Positions 9,389 to 20,071 are shown, numbered from the stretch's first letter. The stretch: 64,000 bases of DNA from Stenotrophomonas nitritireducens (GCF_001700965.1 NZ_CP016756.1:2222501-2286500); one strand, 5' to 3'. The notes: a model not told the origin generated them from the sequence alone. Numbers and translations are program-made.

Positions 9389-9478
9389 CGCTTGTCTGCA
9401 CCTAACGAATTGCTTACAAATCGGCTACGCCCGTCATGGTGGCGGGCACGTAGTCCGGCAATCACCAGGAGCATTCCG

Positions 9479-12403
9479 ATGACGTTGTTACCGCTACGCC
9501 CGCGCCGCCTCAGCTGCGCTGTCCGTTTGTCGCTGTTGTGCCTGCTGCCCGGCGCGGCCCTCGCCCAACAGGCGCCGGACAGCACCCCCAAGACCCTGGA
9601 CAGCATCCAGGTCACCGGTACCCGCATCAAGAAAGCCGAGCTGGAAACCCAGGTTCCGGTCCAGGTACTCACCCGCGAAGCCATCGAGCGCACCGGTTAC
9701 AGCTCGGTCGCCGACGTGGTGCAGCACCTCACCGCCAGCGGCGCCTCGCTGAGCACCAAGCTCAACTCCAGCGGCAACTTCGGCTTTCCGCCCGATGGCG
9801 GCGGTGTCGGCGCCGGCGCGGCAACGGTGGACCTGCGCCATCTCGGGCCCAAGCGCGTGCTGGTGCTGGTGGACGGCATCCGCTGGGTCAACGAGTCCTC
9901 CGGCTCGGGCGTGGGCTCGTCAGTGGACTTGAACACCATCCCGCTGGCGATCGTCGATCGCATCGAAGTGCTGGAAGACGGCGCCTCCTCGATCTATGGC
10001 TCCGACGCCATCGCCGGCGTGGTCAACATCATCACCAAGAAGGGTGCCGAAGGCGGCCACGTCGAGGTGCAGTACGGCGACTACAACCTCAAGGGCGGCG
10101 ACACCACCAGCATCGACCTGAGCTTTGGCGGCAGCAGCGAGCGCGCGCAGTGGATCGTGGGCGCGTCGTGGTTCAAGCAGAAGGAAATCGGTTCGTCCGA
10201 ATACAAGTGGGCCACCGAACCGGTGCCCGGCACCGGGCTGGCCAACGGCAGCTCGGCCACGCCCGGCGGCCGCACGGTATTCGCACCGCCGGATGGCAAC
10301 AACACCTACGGCGGCCTCTGCCCGCTCGGAAAGGACGCTGCCGGCAATCCCATTCCAGGCTCGGCAACCTGCAACATCACCTTGCCCAACGGCGCCAGCT
10401 TTGGCGGCGCGGCCGGTTTCCCCAATGATTTCATCCAATTCGGCACCGCCAACCGTTTCAACTTCGCCCCCTACAACCTGCTGCTGACCCCGAACGAGCG
10501 CAAGTCGGTGTTCGGCCAGGTGCGGTTCGAGTTCAGCCCGAATGTCAGCGGCTGGTTCCGCGGCCTGTACAGCGAGCGGGAATCGGCCAACCAGGCCGCG
10601 CCGGAGCCGATCTTCCTCGGCACCGATGCCGGTGTGTACAACGACTGGGCCGAAACCAGGCTCGTCATTTCGGCCAACAACCCCTACAACCCCTTCGGCT
10701 TCGACCTGACCACGATGGGGGCCAACCCGAACCTGTTCCTGCTCGGCCGGCGACCGGTCGAAGGCGGCCCGCGCCGCTACGAGCAGGACGTCAAAACCTG
10801 GTACGCGGCCGGCGGGCTGGATGGCGTGTTCGAGGTCAACCAGCGCACCTGGAACTGGGACATCAACGTGATGTCCAGTGAGAGCAAGGCCACCCAGGCC
10901 AATACCGGCAGCTACAACATCAAGCACATCAACCAGGCGCTGGGTGACCCGGCCGCCTGTGCGGCGATTGCCGGCTGCGTGCCGCTGAACCTGTTCGGCG
11001 GCCCCGGCACCATCACCAAGGAAATGCTGGGGTGGATCTCGCCGATCGTGCGCGACCGCAGCAAGAACACGTTGTCACTGGGCTCGGCGAACATCACCGG
11101 CGAGCTGTTCGATATCTGGGCCGGGCCGCTGTCCTTCGCCGCCGGTGCCGAGTGGCGCCGCTACAAAGGCGAATACCATCCTGATCCGATCACCATTGCC
11201 GGCGAGTACAACGGCGTGCCCTCGGGCGTGACCGTCGGCAGCTATTCGGTGAAGGAAGGTTATGTGGAATTCGACGTGCCGCTGGCGCGCGAAGGCTTCT
11301 GGGGCAAGAGCCTGGACCTGAGCATTGCCGGCCGTTACTCGGATTACTCCACCTTCGGCGGCACCGGCACCGGCAAGATCGGCCTGCGCTGGCAACCGGC
11401 CGATGAACTGCTGCTGCGCATGTCGTTCGCGCAGGGCTTCCGTGCACCATCGATCGGTGAGCTGTACGGCACGTTGAGCCGCTTCGACGCCACCATCGTC
11501 GACCCCTGCAACAACGCCGCTTCGACCACGCCCAAGTGCGTCGCCGACGGTGTACCGCCGGGTTACGAGCAGGCCAACCCGCAGATCTCGGTGGTGACCG
11601 CCGGCAACCGCAAGCTGGAACCGGAAGAAAGCCGCTCGTTCATGGCCGGCGCGGTGTGGAGCCCGAGCTGGGCCGAGGACAGCAGCTGGGCCAGCAAGCT
11701 GGACTTGGGCGTGACCTTCTACCGCCACACCATCGACAAGGCGATCCAGGCACCGGACGCACAGTCGATCATGGACCGCTGCATCGACAGCCGCGATGCC
11801 TTCGCCTGCGCAAGCTATACCCGCAACGACCGCGGCCAGATCATCCGCTTCGAGGACATCCTCGCCAACCTGGGCACGATCAACACCAGCGGTTGGGATT
11901 TCAATGCGCATTGGCTGCTGCCGGAAACCGGCTGGGGCCAGCTCGGCTTCGACTGGAAGGCGACCTGGGTCACCCGCTACGAGCTGATCAATGAATCCGG
12001 CCAGGCCGAACCGAAGGGCCCGGGCATCGAAGTCAGCGACAGCGCCATCCCGGAATGGAGCTCGACGTTCACCACCAACTGGGATTACCAGAACTGGAAC
12101 GTCAACTGGACCATGCGTTACATCGACCGCCTGCGCGAAAGCTGCGCCGGTGCCAATGGCTTTGCGATCTGCACCGACAGTGTCGCCGACCAGCATTGGC
12201 TTGGCGCCACCACCTACCACGATGCACAGATCAGTTGGCGCACCGATGCATGGATGAAGGGCGTGAAGCTCGCCGTGGGCGTCAACAACGTCTTCGACAA
12301 GAACCCGCCGATCTGCCTGAGCTGCACGCTCAATGGCTATGACCCGGGCACCTATGACCTGCCCGGCCGCTACACCTACGCCAAGCTCAGCCTGGATTTC
12401 TGA
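9479..12403 (+). CDS. TonB-dependent outer-membrane receptor
   Basis: A 974-residue protein. The N-terminus has a signal peptide ending ALAQQ, then a TonB-box-like segment ([10 protein letters not shown]), then a plug domain with [16 protein letters not shown] and the [19 protein letters not shown] motif. The remainder is a beta barrel ending in the typical terminal aromatic (TYAKLSLDF). The barrel has long Gly/Pro-rich loops, and a Cys-containing extracellular loop lies near residues 680-695. It imports a large scarce nutrient across the outer membrane using TonB energy; the ligand is unknown, and no linked enzyme set identifies it. The ATG at 9479 has a clear AGGAG nine bases upstream, favouring it over the longer frame from 9356. 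Confidence 0.93.
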   Translation: MTLLPLRPRRLSCAVRLSLLCLLPGAALAQQAPDSTPKTLDSIQVTGTRIKKAELETQVPVQVLTREAIERTGYSSVADVVQHLTASGASLSTKLNSSGNFGFPPDGGGVGAGAATVDLRHLGPKRVLVLVDGIRWVNESSGSGVGSSVDLNTIPLAIVDRIEVLEDGASSIYGSDAIAGVVNIITKKGAEGGHVEVQYGDYNLKGGDTTSIDLSFGGSSERAQWIVGASWFKQKEIGSSEYKWATEPVPGTGLANGSSATPGGRTVFAPPDGNNTYGGLCPLGKDAAGNPIPGSATCNITLPNGASFGGAAGFPNDFIQFGTANRFNFAPYNLLLTPNERKSVFGQVRFEFSPNVSGWFRGLYSERESANQAAPEPIFLGTDAGVYNDWAETRLVISANNPYNPFGFDLTTMGANPNLFLLGRRPVEGGPRRYEQDVKTWYAAGGLDGVFEVNQRTWNWDINVMSSESKATQANTGSYNIKHINQALGDPAACAAIAGCVPLNLFGGPGTITKEMLGWISPIVRDRSKNTLSLGSANITGELFDIWAGPLSFAAGAEWRRYKGEYHPDPITIAGEYNGVPSGVTVGSYSVKEGYVEFDVPLAREGFWGKSLDLSIAGRYSDYSTFGGTGTGKIGLRWQPADELLLRMSFAQGFRAPSIGELYGTLSRFDATIVDPCNNAASTTPKCVADGVPPGYEQANPQISVVTAGNRKLEPEESRSFMAGAVWSPSWAEDSSWASKLDLGVTFYRHTIDKAIQAPDAQSIMDRCIDSRDAFACASYTRNDRGQIIRFEDILANLGTINTSGWDFNAHWLLPETGWGQLGFDWKATWVTRYELINESGQAEPKGPGIEVSDSAIPEWSSTFTTNWDYQNWNVNWTMRYIDRLRESCAGANGFAICTDSVADQHWLGATTYHDAQISWRTDAWMKGVKLAVGVNNVFDKNPPICLSCTLNGYDPGTYDLPGRYTYAKLSLDF

Positions 12404-12415
12404 GTTGCATGACGG

Positions 12416-12454
12416 CCAAGGGAGCCGCAGGGCTCCCTTGGTTTTCTTGTTTTT
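12416..12454 (+). terminator. Intrinsic terminator after the TonB receptor
   Basis: Stem CCAAGGGAGC (12416-12425) and GCTCCCTTGG (12432-12441) is followed by TTTTCTTGTTTTT. A strong rho-independent terminator 12 bases after the receptor stop. Confidence 0.9.
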
Positions 12455-12573
12455 GTGGGAACGGCGTGCGCCGTGAAACTTGTAAAAACAGAACCGCCAG
12501 ATGCAGCTGCAATTGCAGGGCTGTCTGGCGGTTTCTTTTTCCCCGGCTTCGCGGCTGACGCCGCTCCCACAAA
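12454..12573. repeat. Inverted pair of TGTGGGAGCGGCG repeats flanking a bidirectional terminator
   Basis: The left unit begins TTGTGGGAACGGCGTGCGCC (about 12453-12480); the right unit is its inverted partner, GCTTCGCGGCTGACGCCGCT (about 12546-12565) continuing CCCACAAA. Between them AACCGCCAGA (12492-12501) pairs with TCTGGCGGTT (12523-12532), with T-rich tracts on both outer sides, so it could end both the TonB receptor transcript and the convergent MAPEG gene. Confidence 0.75.
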
Positions 12574-12588
12574 TCGGTGAGCGTTTGC

Positions 12589-12966
12589 TCAGCGCAGGAT
12601 CGCGCCGGCCAGGGCCATTAGCAGCAATGCCAGCACTGGCAGCATCGACAGGCCGAAGCCAAGTCCCCGGCTGGACGGATTGCCGACATAGGCGCGCCAG
12701 TAGATGAAGCGACCGACCAGGTAGACCGCACCGATTGCCGCGACCCACTCCGCAGGCCAGAAGCGCGCGGCGATGAGCAGGGACGGCACCAACGCAACCA
12801 TCAGCTCCAGGGTGTTCATCTGCACCCGGTACATGCGCTCGAAGCCTTCATGGCCGGTGACAGCCGGTGCCTTGACGCCGTAGCGGCCGCGCGCGCGACC
12901 GACCAGGAAGATGAAGAACAGGTATTGCACCACCACCAGGGCGGTGATGATTTCGACGTAATGCAT
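12589..12966 (-). CDS. MAPEG-family membrane protein
   Basis: A 125-residue protein with four hydrophobic helices. It has the MAPEG (membrane-associated proteins in eicosanoid and glutathione metabolism) pattern RxxQxNxLE seen here as YRVQMNTLE, and a VYLVGRFIYWRAYVGNP segment. Bacterial members are presumed glutathione-dependent transferases or peroxidases of the inner membrane; the substrate is unknown. The ATG at 12966 has GGAG six bases upstream and starts directly with the first helix, so the 58-residue upstream extension is not used. Confidence 0.88.
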   Translation of the reverse strand: MHYVEIITALVVVQYLFFIFLVGRARGRYGVKAPAVTGHEGFERMYRVQMNTLELMVALVPSLLIAARFWPAEWVAAIGAVYLVGRFIYWRAYVGNPSSRGLGFGLSMLPVLALLLMALAGAILR

Positions 12967-13639
12967 GCTGATCTCCGTTGCGCGTGTTCTTGGTTGGTTC
13001 AAGGGTAGCAAGTGCGGTGCGCGCTTTGCGCTACGCATCTTCATGTGCGCATTGACTTGCTCTGCTTCCGTTCTTTTGATCAAAGGCCGAGGGGAACGGT
13101 TTGGGGCTTTTGCTTTAGGCGAAAGCCAAAGCAGGATCACAAGCGCCCCATCCGCCCTTCGGGCACCTTCCCCCGCAAGCGGGAGAAGGGATGACGCTTC
13201 ATTGCTGATGAGCCTTCATTGCTACTGCTGCAGCAGCCGCCGTCCACTGCCCCCTCCCTTATGCGCAGCATAGGGGAGGGTTGGGGAGGGATGCTTTGGC
13301 TTTGGCTTTGGCTTTGGCTTGGAGCTAAAGCCAAAGCAAGATCACAAGCGCCCCCCATCCGCCCTTCGGGCACCTTCCCCCGCAGGCGGGAGAAGGGATG
13401 GCGCTTCATTGCTGATGAGCCTTCATTGCTACTGCTGCGGCAGCCGCCGTGCACTGCCCCCTCCCTTATGCGCAGCATAGGGGAGGGTTGGGGAGGGGTG
13501 CTTTGGCTTTGGCTTTGGCTTTGAGCAAAAGCCAGAGCAAGATCACAAGCTGTGCCCCCTTCCGCCCTTCGGGCACCTTCCCCCGCTTGCGGGGGAAGGG
13601 AAAGCCTCGGTGCCCTGGGTTTCAGGGCTGCCCTGGCTG
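12967..13639. repeat. Non-coding spacer with a tandemly duplicated ~200-bp composite repeat
   Basis: No credible gene is seen. From about 13130 a composite unit appears twice in direct orientation, roughly 13130-13340 and 13341-13545, and its first part a third time to about 13602. Each unit contains a CCGCCCTTCGGGCACCTTCC element, a CTTCATTGCTGATGAGCC stretch, a CCCTCCCTTATGCGCAGCAT G-rich hairpin, and a run of CTTTGG hexamers (13291-13318 and 13500-13522). Copies differ by scattered substitutions, suggesting an older duplication or a three-copy array built from the dispersed intergenic repeats. Confidence 0.85.
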
Positions 13640-16600
13640 TCAGGCCGGAATGTTCTTCTTCGTCGAAGACTTCTTCGCGGCTTTCTTCGCAGCCGGCTTG
13701 GCGGCCGCTTCCACTTCGATCGAAGCTTCAACCACCGGCGATTCAAGCTCAGCCTCGACCACTTCACTCGGCGCAGCCACTGCGTCAGCAGTAACCTGCA
13801 CCTCCACTACGTCCTCAACGCTGGCCTGGGCCATCGCACCGCGCGCGCGCGCCGGCAGCTTCAGGCGATTGCCTTCGTCGTCGTACTCGATCAGCAGTAC
13901 GCCCGAGTCGTGGCGGCCGCTGATCTCGACGAAGCAGGCGCCGCCGATGAACGGTTCCAGCGTCATCACCGACTTCAACGGGGTGGCCACCACCATCTGG
14001 AAACCGAAGTTCTCGAAGATGTTCATCGCCAGCGCGGTGAACTCGTTGTCGGCCTTGTCGAAGGCTTCGTCCAGCACCACTGCGGCGTAACGCGGCAGTT
14101 CGCCGTCTTCGCCACCGAGCTGGTAGCGCAGGGCGGCGGCCAGACAGGTCGTCGCCAGCTTCTGCCGCTGGCCACCGGATTTGCCGGCGCCGCTGCGATA
14201 GATTTCCACCTGCTCGCGGGTTTCGGCATCCAGCTCGACACCGATGAACTCCACATGCAGGCGCACGTCCAGTACCTGCTCGCGCCAGCGGCGCAGCTCC
14301 GGCTCCTGGGCACCGAGGCGGCGCACCAGGTCACGCAGTACATTGAACTGCGACTCGGCCAGCGAGCGGTCTTCGGTCTGCTGGTGGGTCAGTACCGCGC
14401 GCAGCTGCAGCTGGAAATCCTGCACTTCCGGCAGGCGCCGGTCGTGCACGTCAATGGCCAGCACGGTGCCGCGGTTGAACGCCACCTGCTCCAACGAGGC
14501 GTTGACCTCGTCCATGCGCTGCTTGATCGCCTTGTGCGCTTCAGCGGTGTGCCGCTGCAGGGCCAGCAGGTTGTTCTTGCTCTGGGTCTGCAGCAGTTCG
14601 AAGAAGCGGCCTTCGTGGCGCGGCAGGCCATCGCTTTCCAGGCGCGTCAGGCGGGCGAGGAAATCGTCGGCACTGGTCAGCGACACGGTGAAGTCACCGG
14701 AGTCTTCTGGCCACTGCTGGGTGTATTTGCGGAAGCAGTCCAGCAGGTGCTGGGTCAGCTTGGCATCGCGGCCCTGGCTGCTGCCGAGTTCTTCGGCCAG
14801 GCCACGCTCGATCACCCGGAAGTGGCTTTCCAGGGTTTCCAGGTTCAAGCCCGGCAGGATCTGCAGGCGTGCTTCCAGGCCTTCGCGCTGCAACTCGGTC
14901 AGGGGCGCGCTGGAAACGCGTGACTGGCCGTTGTCACGCTGCTGCTCCAGGCGCACGCGCTCACGCGAGAACTGCGCGCGTTCCAGACGCACGTCTTCGT
15001 AGGTGCGCTTGCCCTGGTCGCGCAGGCCGCGGGTCAATTCAATCTGCTGGCCGATGCGGGCCAGGGCGCTGTCGCCTTCGCGCAGGTCCAGCAGCTGCTC
15101 GTCGATATCGGTCAGCCGCTGCAGGCGCGGGCCGACATCGATCTCGTCCCACTCACGCTCGATCAGCGAGTGCGCGGCCAACTGCTTTTCATGGCCACTT
15201 TCGCGCTGCTTGCGCAGCATCGCCACGTCGGCTTCGCTGCGCGCGATGCGCTGCGCCAGCTCCTGGCCTTCGCGTTCGAACACACGGCGCTTGTCGCGGT
15301 TGTCGTGGCCCAGCATCCAGCGCTTGCGATCATTGACCGCGTGACGGTCATCCTTCTCGTAGCGGTCGCCCGGGTGCTTGATCTGGCCTTCGCGGGTGAT
15401 CGCGCGGTCTTCACTGCGCAGCTGGCCGGCGTTTTCCACGCAGGTGTAGTCAAAGCGGCGCTGCAGCTCGTTGTAGACCCAGTCGCCATAGGGATGGTCG
15501 CGCAGCTGCAGCTTGTGGATCAGCGAACGCTTCTCCGGCTCACGCGCATGCAGCAGCTCGTTGTCGCGGATGCGGAAGTAGACCAGCTTGGTGCCTAGGT
15601 GGGTACGGTTGGCCCACTCGGCTACCTGCTGGTGGTTCTTCTCGTCGACCAGCAGCGACTGCGCGAAGCCGTGCAGCACGCGCTCGATGGCGCCGCGCCA
15701 GCCGATCTGGTCTTCGCGGACCTGGATCAGTTCGCCGACAAAGGGCAGCGCCGATTCGGACAGGCCGGTGTCGTCGCACAAACGCATGCGCAGCTGCTGC
15801 AGCGGCGCCGGGATCGAGCTGGGGGCCGCCTTCAGCGATTCCAGTTCCACCCGCAATGCGGCAAAGCGCTTTTCGTCATCGCGGCGTTCGGCCATGCGCT
15901 CGGCAATGGCATCGTCGACCGTGCCGGCGCCGGACTTGGTGCCGTCGATCAGTGCACGCGCTTGTTCCACCTGTTCGGAGAAGCCGCTGGCGGTATCGGC
16001 CAGGGCCATGCCGAGCTGGCGGCAGGCGCCTTCCAGCTGCTTGCGGCGGCGGCTGCGTTCTTCGACTTCGCGCTCGACGCGGATGCGCTCGCGTTCGAGT
16101 TCCTCGATTCGCTCACCGCCCTGCTCGCGCTGCTGGCGTTCCAGCTCGACCAGCTTCTGTTCGTGGTTGTCCAGCGATTGCCGGCGCTGCCCTTCCTCGC
16201 CCATCAGGCCGCGGTCGAGCATCTCCACTTCTTTCAGGCGCTCGTTGACCAGCTCCAGGCGCTTCTCTTCGCGGAAGCCGTCGATGCCGATCTGCAGGTC
16301 GCGCAGCGTCGCCACACCCTTGCGCAGGGTCATCAGGTCCTGGTGGAAATCACGCGCCGGGGTCAGCGTCTCGACCTGGCGGCGCGCGGTGACCACGGCG
16401 TGGTGGGCACCATCGAGTTCGGCAAAGTCTTCAACCAGGCGGTCGGCCGCTTCGAAGGTGCGCGGTTCTTCCAGCATGAAGCCACGCAGGAAGCCGTTGA
16501 GGTCGCCCAGGTTCTTGGCCGACTGGGTCTTGTGCAGCAGACGCAGCGCCATGTCGTTGCCGATGCCCAGCAGGTGGCGGAAGCGCTCGGCATAACCGGT

Positions 16601-17206
16601 GAAGCTGTCGAAGTGGCCGACGTCCTCGCCCAGGCGGCCGCGCAGCTTGCGCAGGTCCAGGTCGAAGCCTTCCATTTCCTTGGCCAGGTCGAAACGACGC
16701 GGTATCACCATGTAGTGCTTGCGCACGTCATTGGCCGAGGTGCCGGAGCCGGCAATCCAGAACAGGCGCACGATCGACACCGCGTCGCCGCGGGCGGTGT
16801 GGTATTCCAGCGCCAGGGCGCTCCAGGTGGCGCCCTTGCGCAGGTACTGGGTGGCGATCTCGCCCGACTCGCTGTCCTGCTGGTCGGCCCAGGCGCCACG
16901 CACATAGGACACCAGCGAACGGTCGCGGCCGGAGCGTTCGGCTTCGCGCGCGGCGGCGTTGAAGTCGACGATGCTCGGCGGCGTCAGCAGCGCGCTCATG
17001 CCGTCGAGCAGGGTGGACTTGCCCGAGCCGGAGCGGCCGACGAACAGGAAGCCGCGCTCGGCGATGGGCACTTCGGTCAGGCCCGAGAACGTGCCCCAGT
17101 TGAGCACCTGCAGGCGGCGCATGCGGAACTGGTTCGCGCGTGCATCGCTGGCCGGGTCGTTGAACAACGCGGCAGTGGGAAGCAGGGTGTGGGAAGTGGT
17201 TTCCAT
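13640..17206 (-). CDS. jetC: SMC-like ATPase, JetC/MksB/MukB-type (SbcC-like)
   Basis: A 1,188-residue protein (1,191 if the ATG at 17215 is used; AAGGA is well spaced for the inner ATG at 17206). The N-terminal head has Walker A GRSGSGKS near residue 60. Long heptad-rich arms follow, then a hinge-like globular segment around residues 480-600, then a second arm. The C-terminal head has SGGQRQ near residue 1010 and the Walker B VVLDEAFDKAD. This is the MukB/MksB/JetC architecture of loop-extruding ATPases. It is the last gene of an operon with the DUF3375 and DUF4194 genes. The last ~65 residues are an unusual Glu/Val/Ala-rich then Lys/Ala-rich tail (AAKPAAKKAAKKSSTKK). Confidence 0.88.
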   Translation of the reverse strand: METTSHTLLPTAALFNDPASDARANQFRMRRLQVLNWGTFSGLTEVPIAERGFLFVGRSGSGKSTLLDGMSALLTPPSIVDFNAAAREAERSGRDRSLVSYVRGAWADQQDSESGEIATQYLRKGATWSALALEYHTARGDAVSIVRLFWIAGSGTSANDVRKHYMVIPRRFDLAKEMEGFDLDLRKLRGRLGEDVGHFDSFTGYAERFRHLLGIGNDMALRLLHKTQSAKNLGDLNGFLRGFMLEEPRTFEAADRLVEDFAELDGAHHAVVTARRQVETLTPARDFHQDLMTLRKGVATLRDLQIGIDGFREEKRLELVNERLKEVEMLDRGLMGEEGQRRQSLDNHEQKLVELERQQREQGGERIEELERERIRVEREVEERSRRRKQLEGACRQLGMALADTASGFSEQVEQARALIDGTKSGAGTVDDAIAERMAERRDDEKRFAALRVELESLKAAPSSIPAPLQQLRMRLCDDTGLSESALPFVGELIQVREDQIGWRGAIERVLHGFAQSLLVDEKNHQQVAEWANRTHLGTKLVYFRIRDNELLHAREPEKRSLIHKLQLRDHPYGDWVYNELQRRFDYTCVENAGQLRSEDRAITREGQIKHPGDRYEKDDRHAVNDRKRWMLGHDNRDKRRVFEREGQELAQRIARSEADVAMLRKQRESGHEKQLAAHSLIEREWDEIDVGPRLQRLTDIDEQLLDLREGDSALARIGQQIELTRGLRDQGKRTYEDVRLERAQFSRERVRLEQQRDNGQSRVSSAPLTELQREGLEARLQILPGLNLETLESHFRVIERGLAEELGSSQGRDAKLTQHLLDCFRKYTQQWPEDSGDFTVSLTSADDFLARLTRLESDGLPRHEGRFFELLQTQSKNNLLALQRHTAEAHKAIKQRMDEVNASLEQVAFNRGTVLAIDVHDRRLPEVQDFQLQLRAVLTHQQTEDRSLAESQFNVLRDLVRRLGAQEPELRRWREQVLDVRLHVEFIGVELDAETREQVEIYRSGAGKSGGQRQKLATTCLAAALRYQLGGEDGELPRYAAVVLDEAFDKADNEFTALAMNIFENFGFQMVVATPLKSVMTLEPFIGGACFVEISGRHDSGVLLIEYDDEGNRLKLPARARGAMAQASVEDVVEVQVTADAVAAPSEVVEAELESPVVEASIEVEAAAKPAAKKAAKKSSTKKNIPA

Positions 17207-17279
17207 ACGGCTCATCCTTCAGCCGCCACGCGGCGCGCGGCGGTGGTCATTCTGGTCAGCGTGGCGTGGGTGCCAGGCA

Positions 17280-17993
17280 TCATTCGGCGGCGGTGCCGCT
17301 GGTCATTTCTTCGTCGTCCACCGCGTCAGCGACAGCATCGCCGTCGCGCAGCTGGCGGTAGGCCTCGACCAGCACCTGCACGTCCTCGGCCGAGAACAGC
17401 AGCTTCAATGCCGGCGACACTTCGTAGCGGTCTTCGCTGCCGCGCAGCTTGGACAGCAGCTGGTTCTCGCGCAGCTTGGCGATGGCGGCGGCCACGCGCT
17501 TGCCGTAACCGGCCTGGTCGGTGGACACGTTCTTCTGGTAGATGCTCATCGCCTCCACCAGCTGGAACTCGGCCACCACCGCGCGTTCGCCGCGGGTATC
17601 GGCTTCGGCCAGCTGCTGGCGCAGGAACAACAGCAGCACCGACTCGATGAAGGTCAGCGGTGCGGCGCGCAGCAGGTTGGGCGAGTCCAGTTCGGCGGTG
17701 TCGAACTGACGAGTGAAGGCCACGCCGCCATCGCGGTCCAGCACCAGCTCCAGGAACAGTTCGCACAGCAGGCTGCGTACTTCGTCTTCATTGCGCAACA
17801 GGGCCGCCCATTGCGCCGGCTGGCGCTGCGCGTCGACGCTGGGGCCGGCCAGCAGCAGGCACAGCGCGCGTCGCGCATCGACCGGCAGGCGGCCACTGTC
17901 GCCGACGAACAAGGCGCCGCCGCTCAGTACCGGTGCGGCCGGCGCCGGCGTTGCCTCGATGTCGTTTTCGGTTTCGGTCTCAGACCAGTTCAT
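17280..17993 (-). CDS. jetB: DUF4194 protein, JetB/MksE-type condensin subunit
   Basis: A 237-residue acidic protein with the length and position of the DUF4194 (JetB/MksE/MukE-like) subunit. Helical, winged-helix-like segments are visible around 95-215, including ISFE-like [16 protein letters not shown] and the [18 protein letters not shown] stretch. In this family the KITE subunit bridges the kleisin and the ATPase. It overlaps the upstream DUF3375 gene by 14 bases, indicating translational coupling, and the ATPase gene starts about 70 bases downstream. Confidence 0.85.
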   Translation of the reverse strand: MNWSETETENDIEATPAPAAPVLSGGALFVGDSGRLPVDARRALCLLLAGPSVDAQRQPAQWAALLRNEDEVRSLLCELFLELVLDRDGGVAFTRQFDTAELDSPNLLRAAPLTFIESVLLLFLRQQLAEADTRGERAVVAEFQLVEAMSIYQKNVSTDQAGYGKRVAAAIAKLRENQLLSKLRGSEDRYEVSPALKLLFSAEDVQVLVEAYRQLRDGDAVADAVDDEEMTSGTAAE

Positions 17994-19449
17994 CGCGTCT
18001 TTCCTTGAGGAACCAGATCAGCGGCACGCGGGCGCGACGCACCACGCCGTCACCGCCGGTCCATTCCACGGTTTCCAGTTGGTCGGTCATCACCTTGCCA
18101 TGGCGGGTGCCGATGGAGAGATAGCCGATGACGCTGCCCAGGCCCTGCCGCGCCGGCCGCTCGCGCAATACCTGCGAGATGCTCAGGCGCGGGCGTGAAC
18201 CCAGCAGCATGAAGAGATTGTCTTTCAGCGTGCGCACGTCGATTTCCGACTGCGCGACCAGATCACCGACGCTGTCGAGGCTGATCTCGGCCGCTTCGGC
18301 GTAATAGATGGACGTGTCGACCTGATGCGTGCGCGGGTCGTGCAGGCGCCATTGGCCGATCGACCGGATGCGCGCCGACGACAGCGGCAACACGAAGCCG
18401 GTGGGCGCTGTCGGCCGCACCTCTTCGCGCAGCAGCAAGGCCTGGCCCTGCGCCTGCTTGAGCAGCTGGTTGAGCCGGCGCTGCTCCAGGTAGCCGCGGC
18501 TCTGCACGAAACCACGCAGGCTGCGGGCGAAATGCTGCATCACCTCATGCACCTGGCCGCCACGTTCGAGCAGGGTGCTGGTGAAGTTGCGCAGGAAGTT
18601 GCGCTCGTTGCGGTCCAGCTTGCGGGTGAAGCCGCGGTTGAGCACGGTGTCCAGCGCGACATCGAGTTCGGCGCTGCGCTGCGGATCGTTCAACAGGTCC
18701 CAGAACGCCTGGAAGCTGCGCCCGGCATCGGATTCGCCAATCACGTCGACGCCGTTGAACAGGCGGTCGAGCACATCGCCACGCGCGCCTTCGTCATCGA
18801 TGATGCGCTCGCGGAAGCGGCGGTTGAGCTGTTCGAAGTCATCGCGCACGCGGCGGAAATCCTCGGCCAGGTCATCGGCCAGGCGGATCACGTCGCGGGT
18901 GCGCTCCAGCGCGCGCTTGCCATCCAGGGCGCTGACCTTGCCGGTGGCGACCTGGGCGATCTCGGCATCGATGCGGTCGCGCTCGGCCTTGAGCGCGGCC
19001 AGCCGCGCTTCCGGATCGGCCTCGGTCTGCTGGGCCAGTTGCGAGATCTGCTGCATCACCATCGCCAGGCGGCTTTCGGTGGCCAGGCTGGCGTTGTGCT
19101 CGATGCCGGCGATGAAGCGGATGGCCTGCACCGCCTGCCGCGACAGCTCGTACTCTTCTTCGGCCGCGCCCTCAGGCAGGCGCCGCACCAGCCAGCCCTG
19201 GGCCAGCCAGTAGGCGATGTAAGCCGGCGCGGTGCGCGGCAGTTCGCGCTCGAGCTCCTCGCCGTTGAGCGCGTCCAGCTGCTGCTGCAGGCGCTCGGCG
19301 AGGATGGAGCCGGGAATGCGGCGGTCGGCTTCCAGCAGCAGGCCCTGCAACAGGCCCACCAATACCGGGGCACGGTCGGAGGCCAGCAGTTTCCATAGCG
19401 GCTGCTCGCGCAGACGCTGGTAGCCGGCGATACGTTGGCGGTACTTCAT
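17980..19449 (-). CDS. jetA: DUF3375 protein, JetA/MksF-type kleisin subunit
   Basis: A 489-residue protein whose size and motifs (start [13 protein letters not shown]; central helical region 160-260; C-terminal [11 protein letters not shown]) fit DUF3375, the JetA/MksF kleisin-like subunit. It should close the ring formed by the SMC-like ATPase. The ATG at 19449 is chosen because a longer frame to 19593 would overlap folE by about 120 bases and has no family features. It is the first gene of the three-gene operon and starts 22 bases after the folE stop, so folE read-through may drive it. Confidence 0.85.
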   Translation of the reverse strand: MKYRQRIAGYQRLREQPLWKLLASDRAPVLVGLLQGLLLEADRRIPGSILAERLQQQLDALNGEELERELPRTAPAYIAYWLAQGWLVRRLPEGAAEEEYELSRQAVQAIRFIAGIEHNASLATESRLAMVMQQISQLAQQTEADPEARLAALKAERDRIDAEIAQVATGKVSALDGKRALERTRDVIRLADDLAEDFRRVRDDFEQLNRRFRERIIDDEGARGDVLDRLFNGVDVIGESDAGRSFQAFWDLLNDPQRSAELDVALDTVLNRGFTRKLDRNERNFLRNFTSTLLERGGQVHEVMQHFARSLRGFVQSRGYLEQRRLNQLLKQAQGQALLLREEVRPTAPTGFVLPLSSARIRSIGQWRLHDPRTHQVDTSIYYAEAAEISLDSVGDLVAQSEIDVRTLKDNLFMLLGSRPRLSISQVLRERPARQGLGSVIGYLSIGTRHGKVMTDQLETVEWTGGDGVVRRARVPLIWFLKERRDELV

Positions 19450-19471
19450 CGAGCGCGCGCGTTCCCTGGGT

Positions 19472-20071
19472 TCAGCGTCGGGCGTGGCCGACTTCGATGA
19501 AACGCAGGAACTCGGCGCGGGTACGCGCGTCATCATGGAAGGTACCGCGCATGCGCGAGGTGACCATGCTGACGCCACGCTTGTGGATGCCACGGGTGGT
19601 CATGCACTCATGCGCGCCTTCCACCACGATGCCCACGCCCATCGGCTGCAGTACGTCCTGGATGACGTCGGCGATCTGCGCGGTCATCTTTTCCTGCACC
19701 TGGAAGCGGCGCGCATAGGCCTCGACCACACGCGCCAGCTTGGAGATGCCGACCACGCGGCCATTGGGGATATAGCCGACATGAACGCGACCGATGATCG
19801 GTGCCATGTGGTGCTCGCAATGGCTTTCGTATTCGATGTCGCGCAGCACGATCATTTCGTCGTAGCCGGCCACTTCCTCGAAGGTACGCGCCAGATACTC
19901 GCGCGGGTCCTCGTTGTAGCCCTTGAACCAGTCGCCATAGGCCTCTGCTACCCGGCGCGGGGTGTCGAGCAGGCCTTCGCGGGCGGGATCTTCACCGGCC
20001 CAGCGCAGCAGGGTGCGCACGGCCTCTTCGGCCTGGGCCTGGGTGACGGAGGGGTTCTTGGAATCGGCCAT
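19472..20071 (-). CDS. folE: GTP cyclohydrolase I
   Basis: A 199-residue type I enzyme converting GTP to 7,8-dihydroneopterin triphosphate, the first step of tetrahydrofolate synthesis. The zinc ligands Cys85 and His88 (SHCEHHMAP) and Cys156 (AHECMTTRG) are present, as are [18 protein letters not shown] and the C-terminal [11 protein letters not shown] region. Length and motifs are complete. It is followed at once by the jetABC-type operon and diverges from the glucose dehydrogenase gene. Confidence 0.97.
   Translation of the reverse strand: MADSKNPSVTQAQAEEAVRTLLRWAGEDPAREGLLDTPRRVAEAYGDWFKGYNEDPREYLARTFEEVAGYDEMIVLRDIEYESHCEHHMAPIIGRVHVGYIPNGRVVGISKLARVVEAYARRFQVQEKMTAQIADVIQDVLQPMGVGIVVEGAHECMTTRGIHKRGVSMVTSRMRGTFHDDARTRAEFLRFIEVGHARR

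Noticed and set aside
9356..9478. N-terminal extension of the TonB-dependent receptor
   Set aside because: The frame is open but the segment is Arg-rich without signal character; the ATG at 9479 has AGGAG upstream and begins the signal peptide.
13130..13602. CRISPR-like direct repeats
   Set aside because: Repeat unit is about 200 bp, composed of dispersed palindromes, with only two to three copies and no short spacers or cas genes.
13640..19449. A complete Wadjet defence system
   Set aside because: The nuclease subunit JetD is not in the window on either side (folE upstream, repeats and a MAPEG gene downstream), so only the JetABC-type core is claimed.
19450..19593. N-terminal extension of the DUF3375 protein overlapping folE
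   Set aside because: It would overlap the folE coding end by more than 100 bases and has no conserved features; the ATG at 19449 fits.
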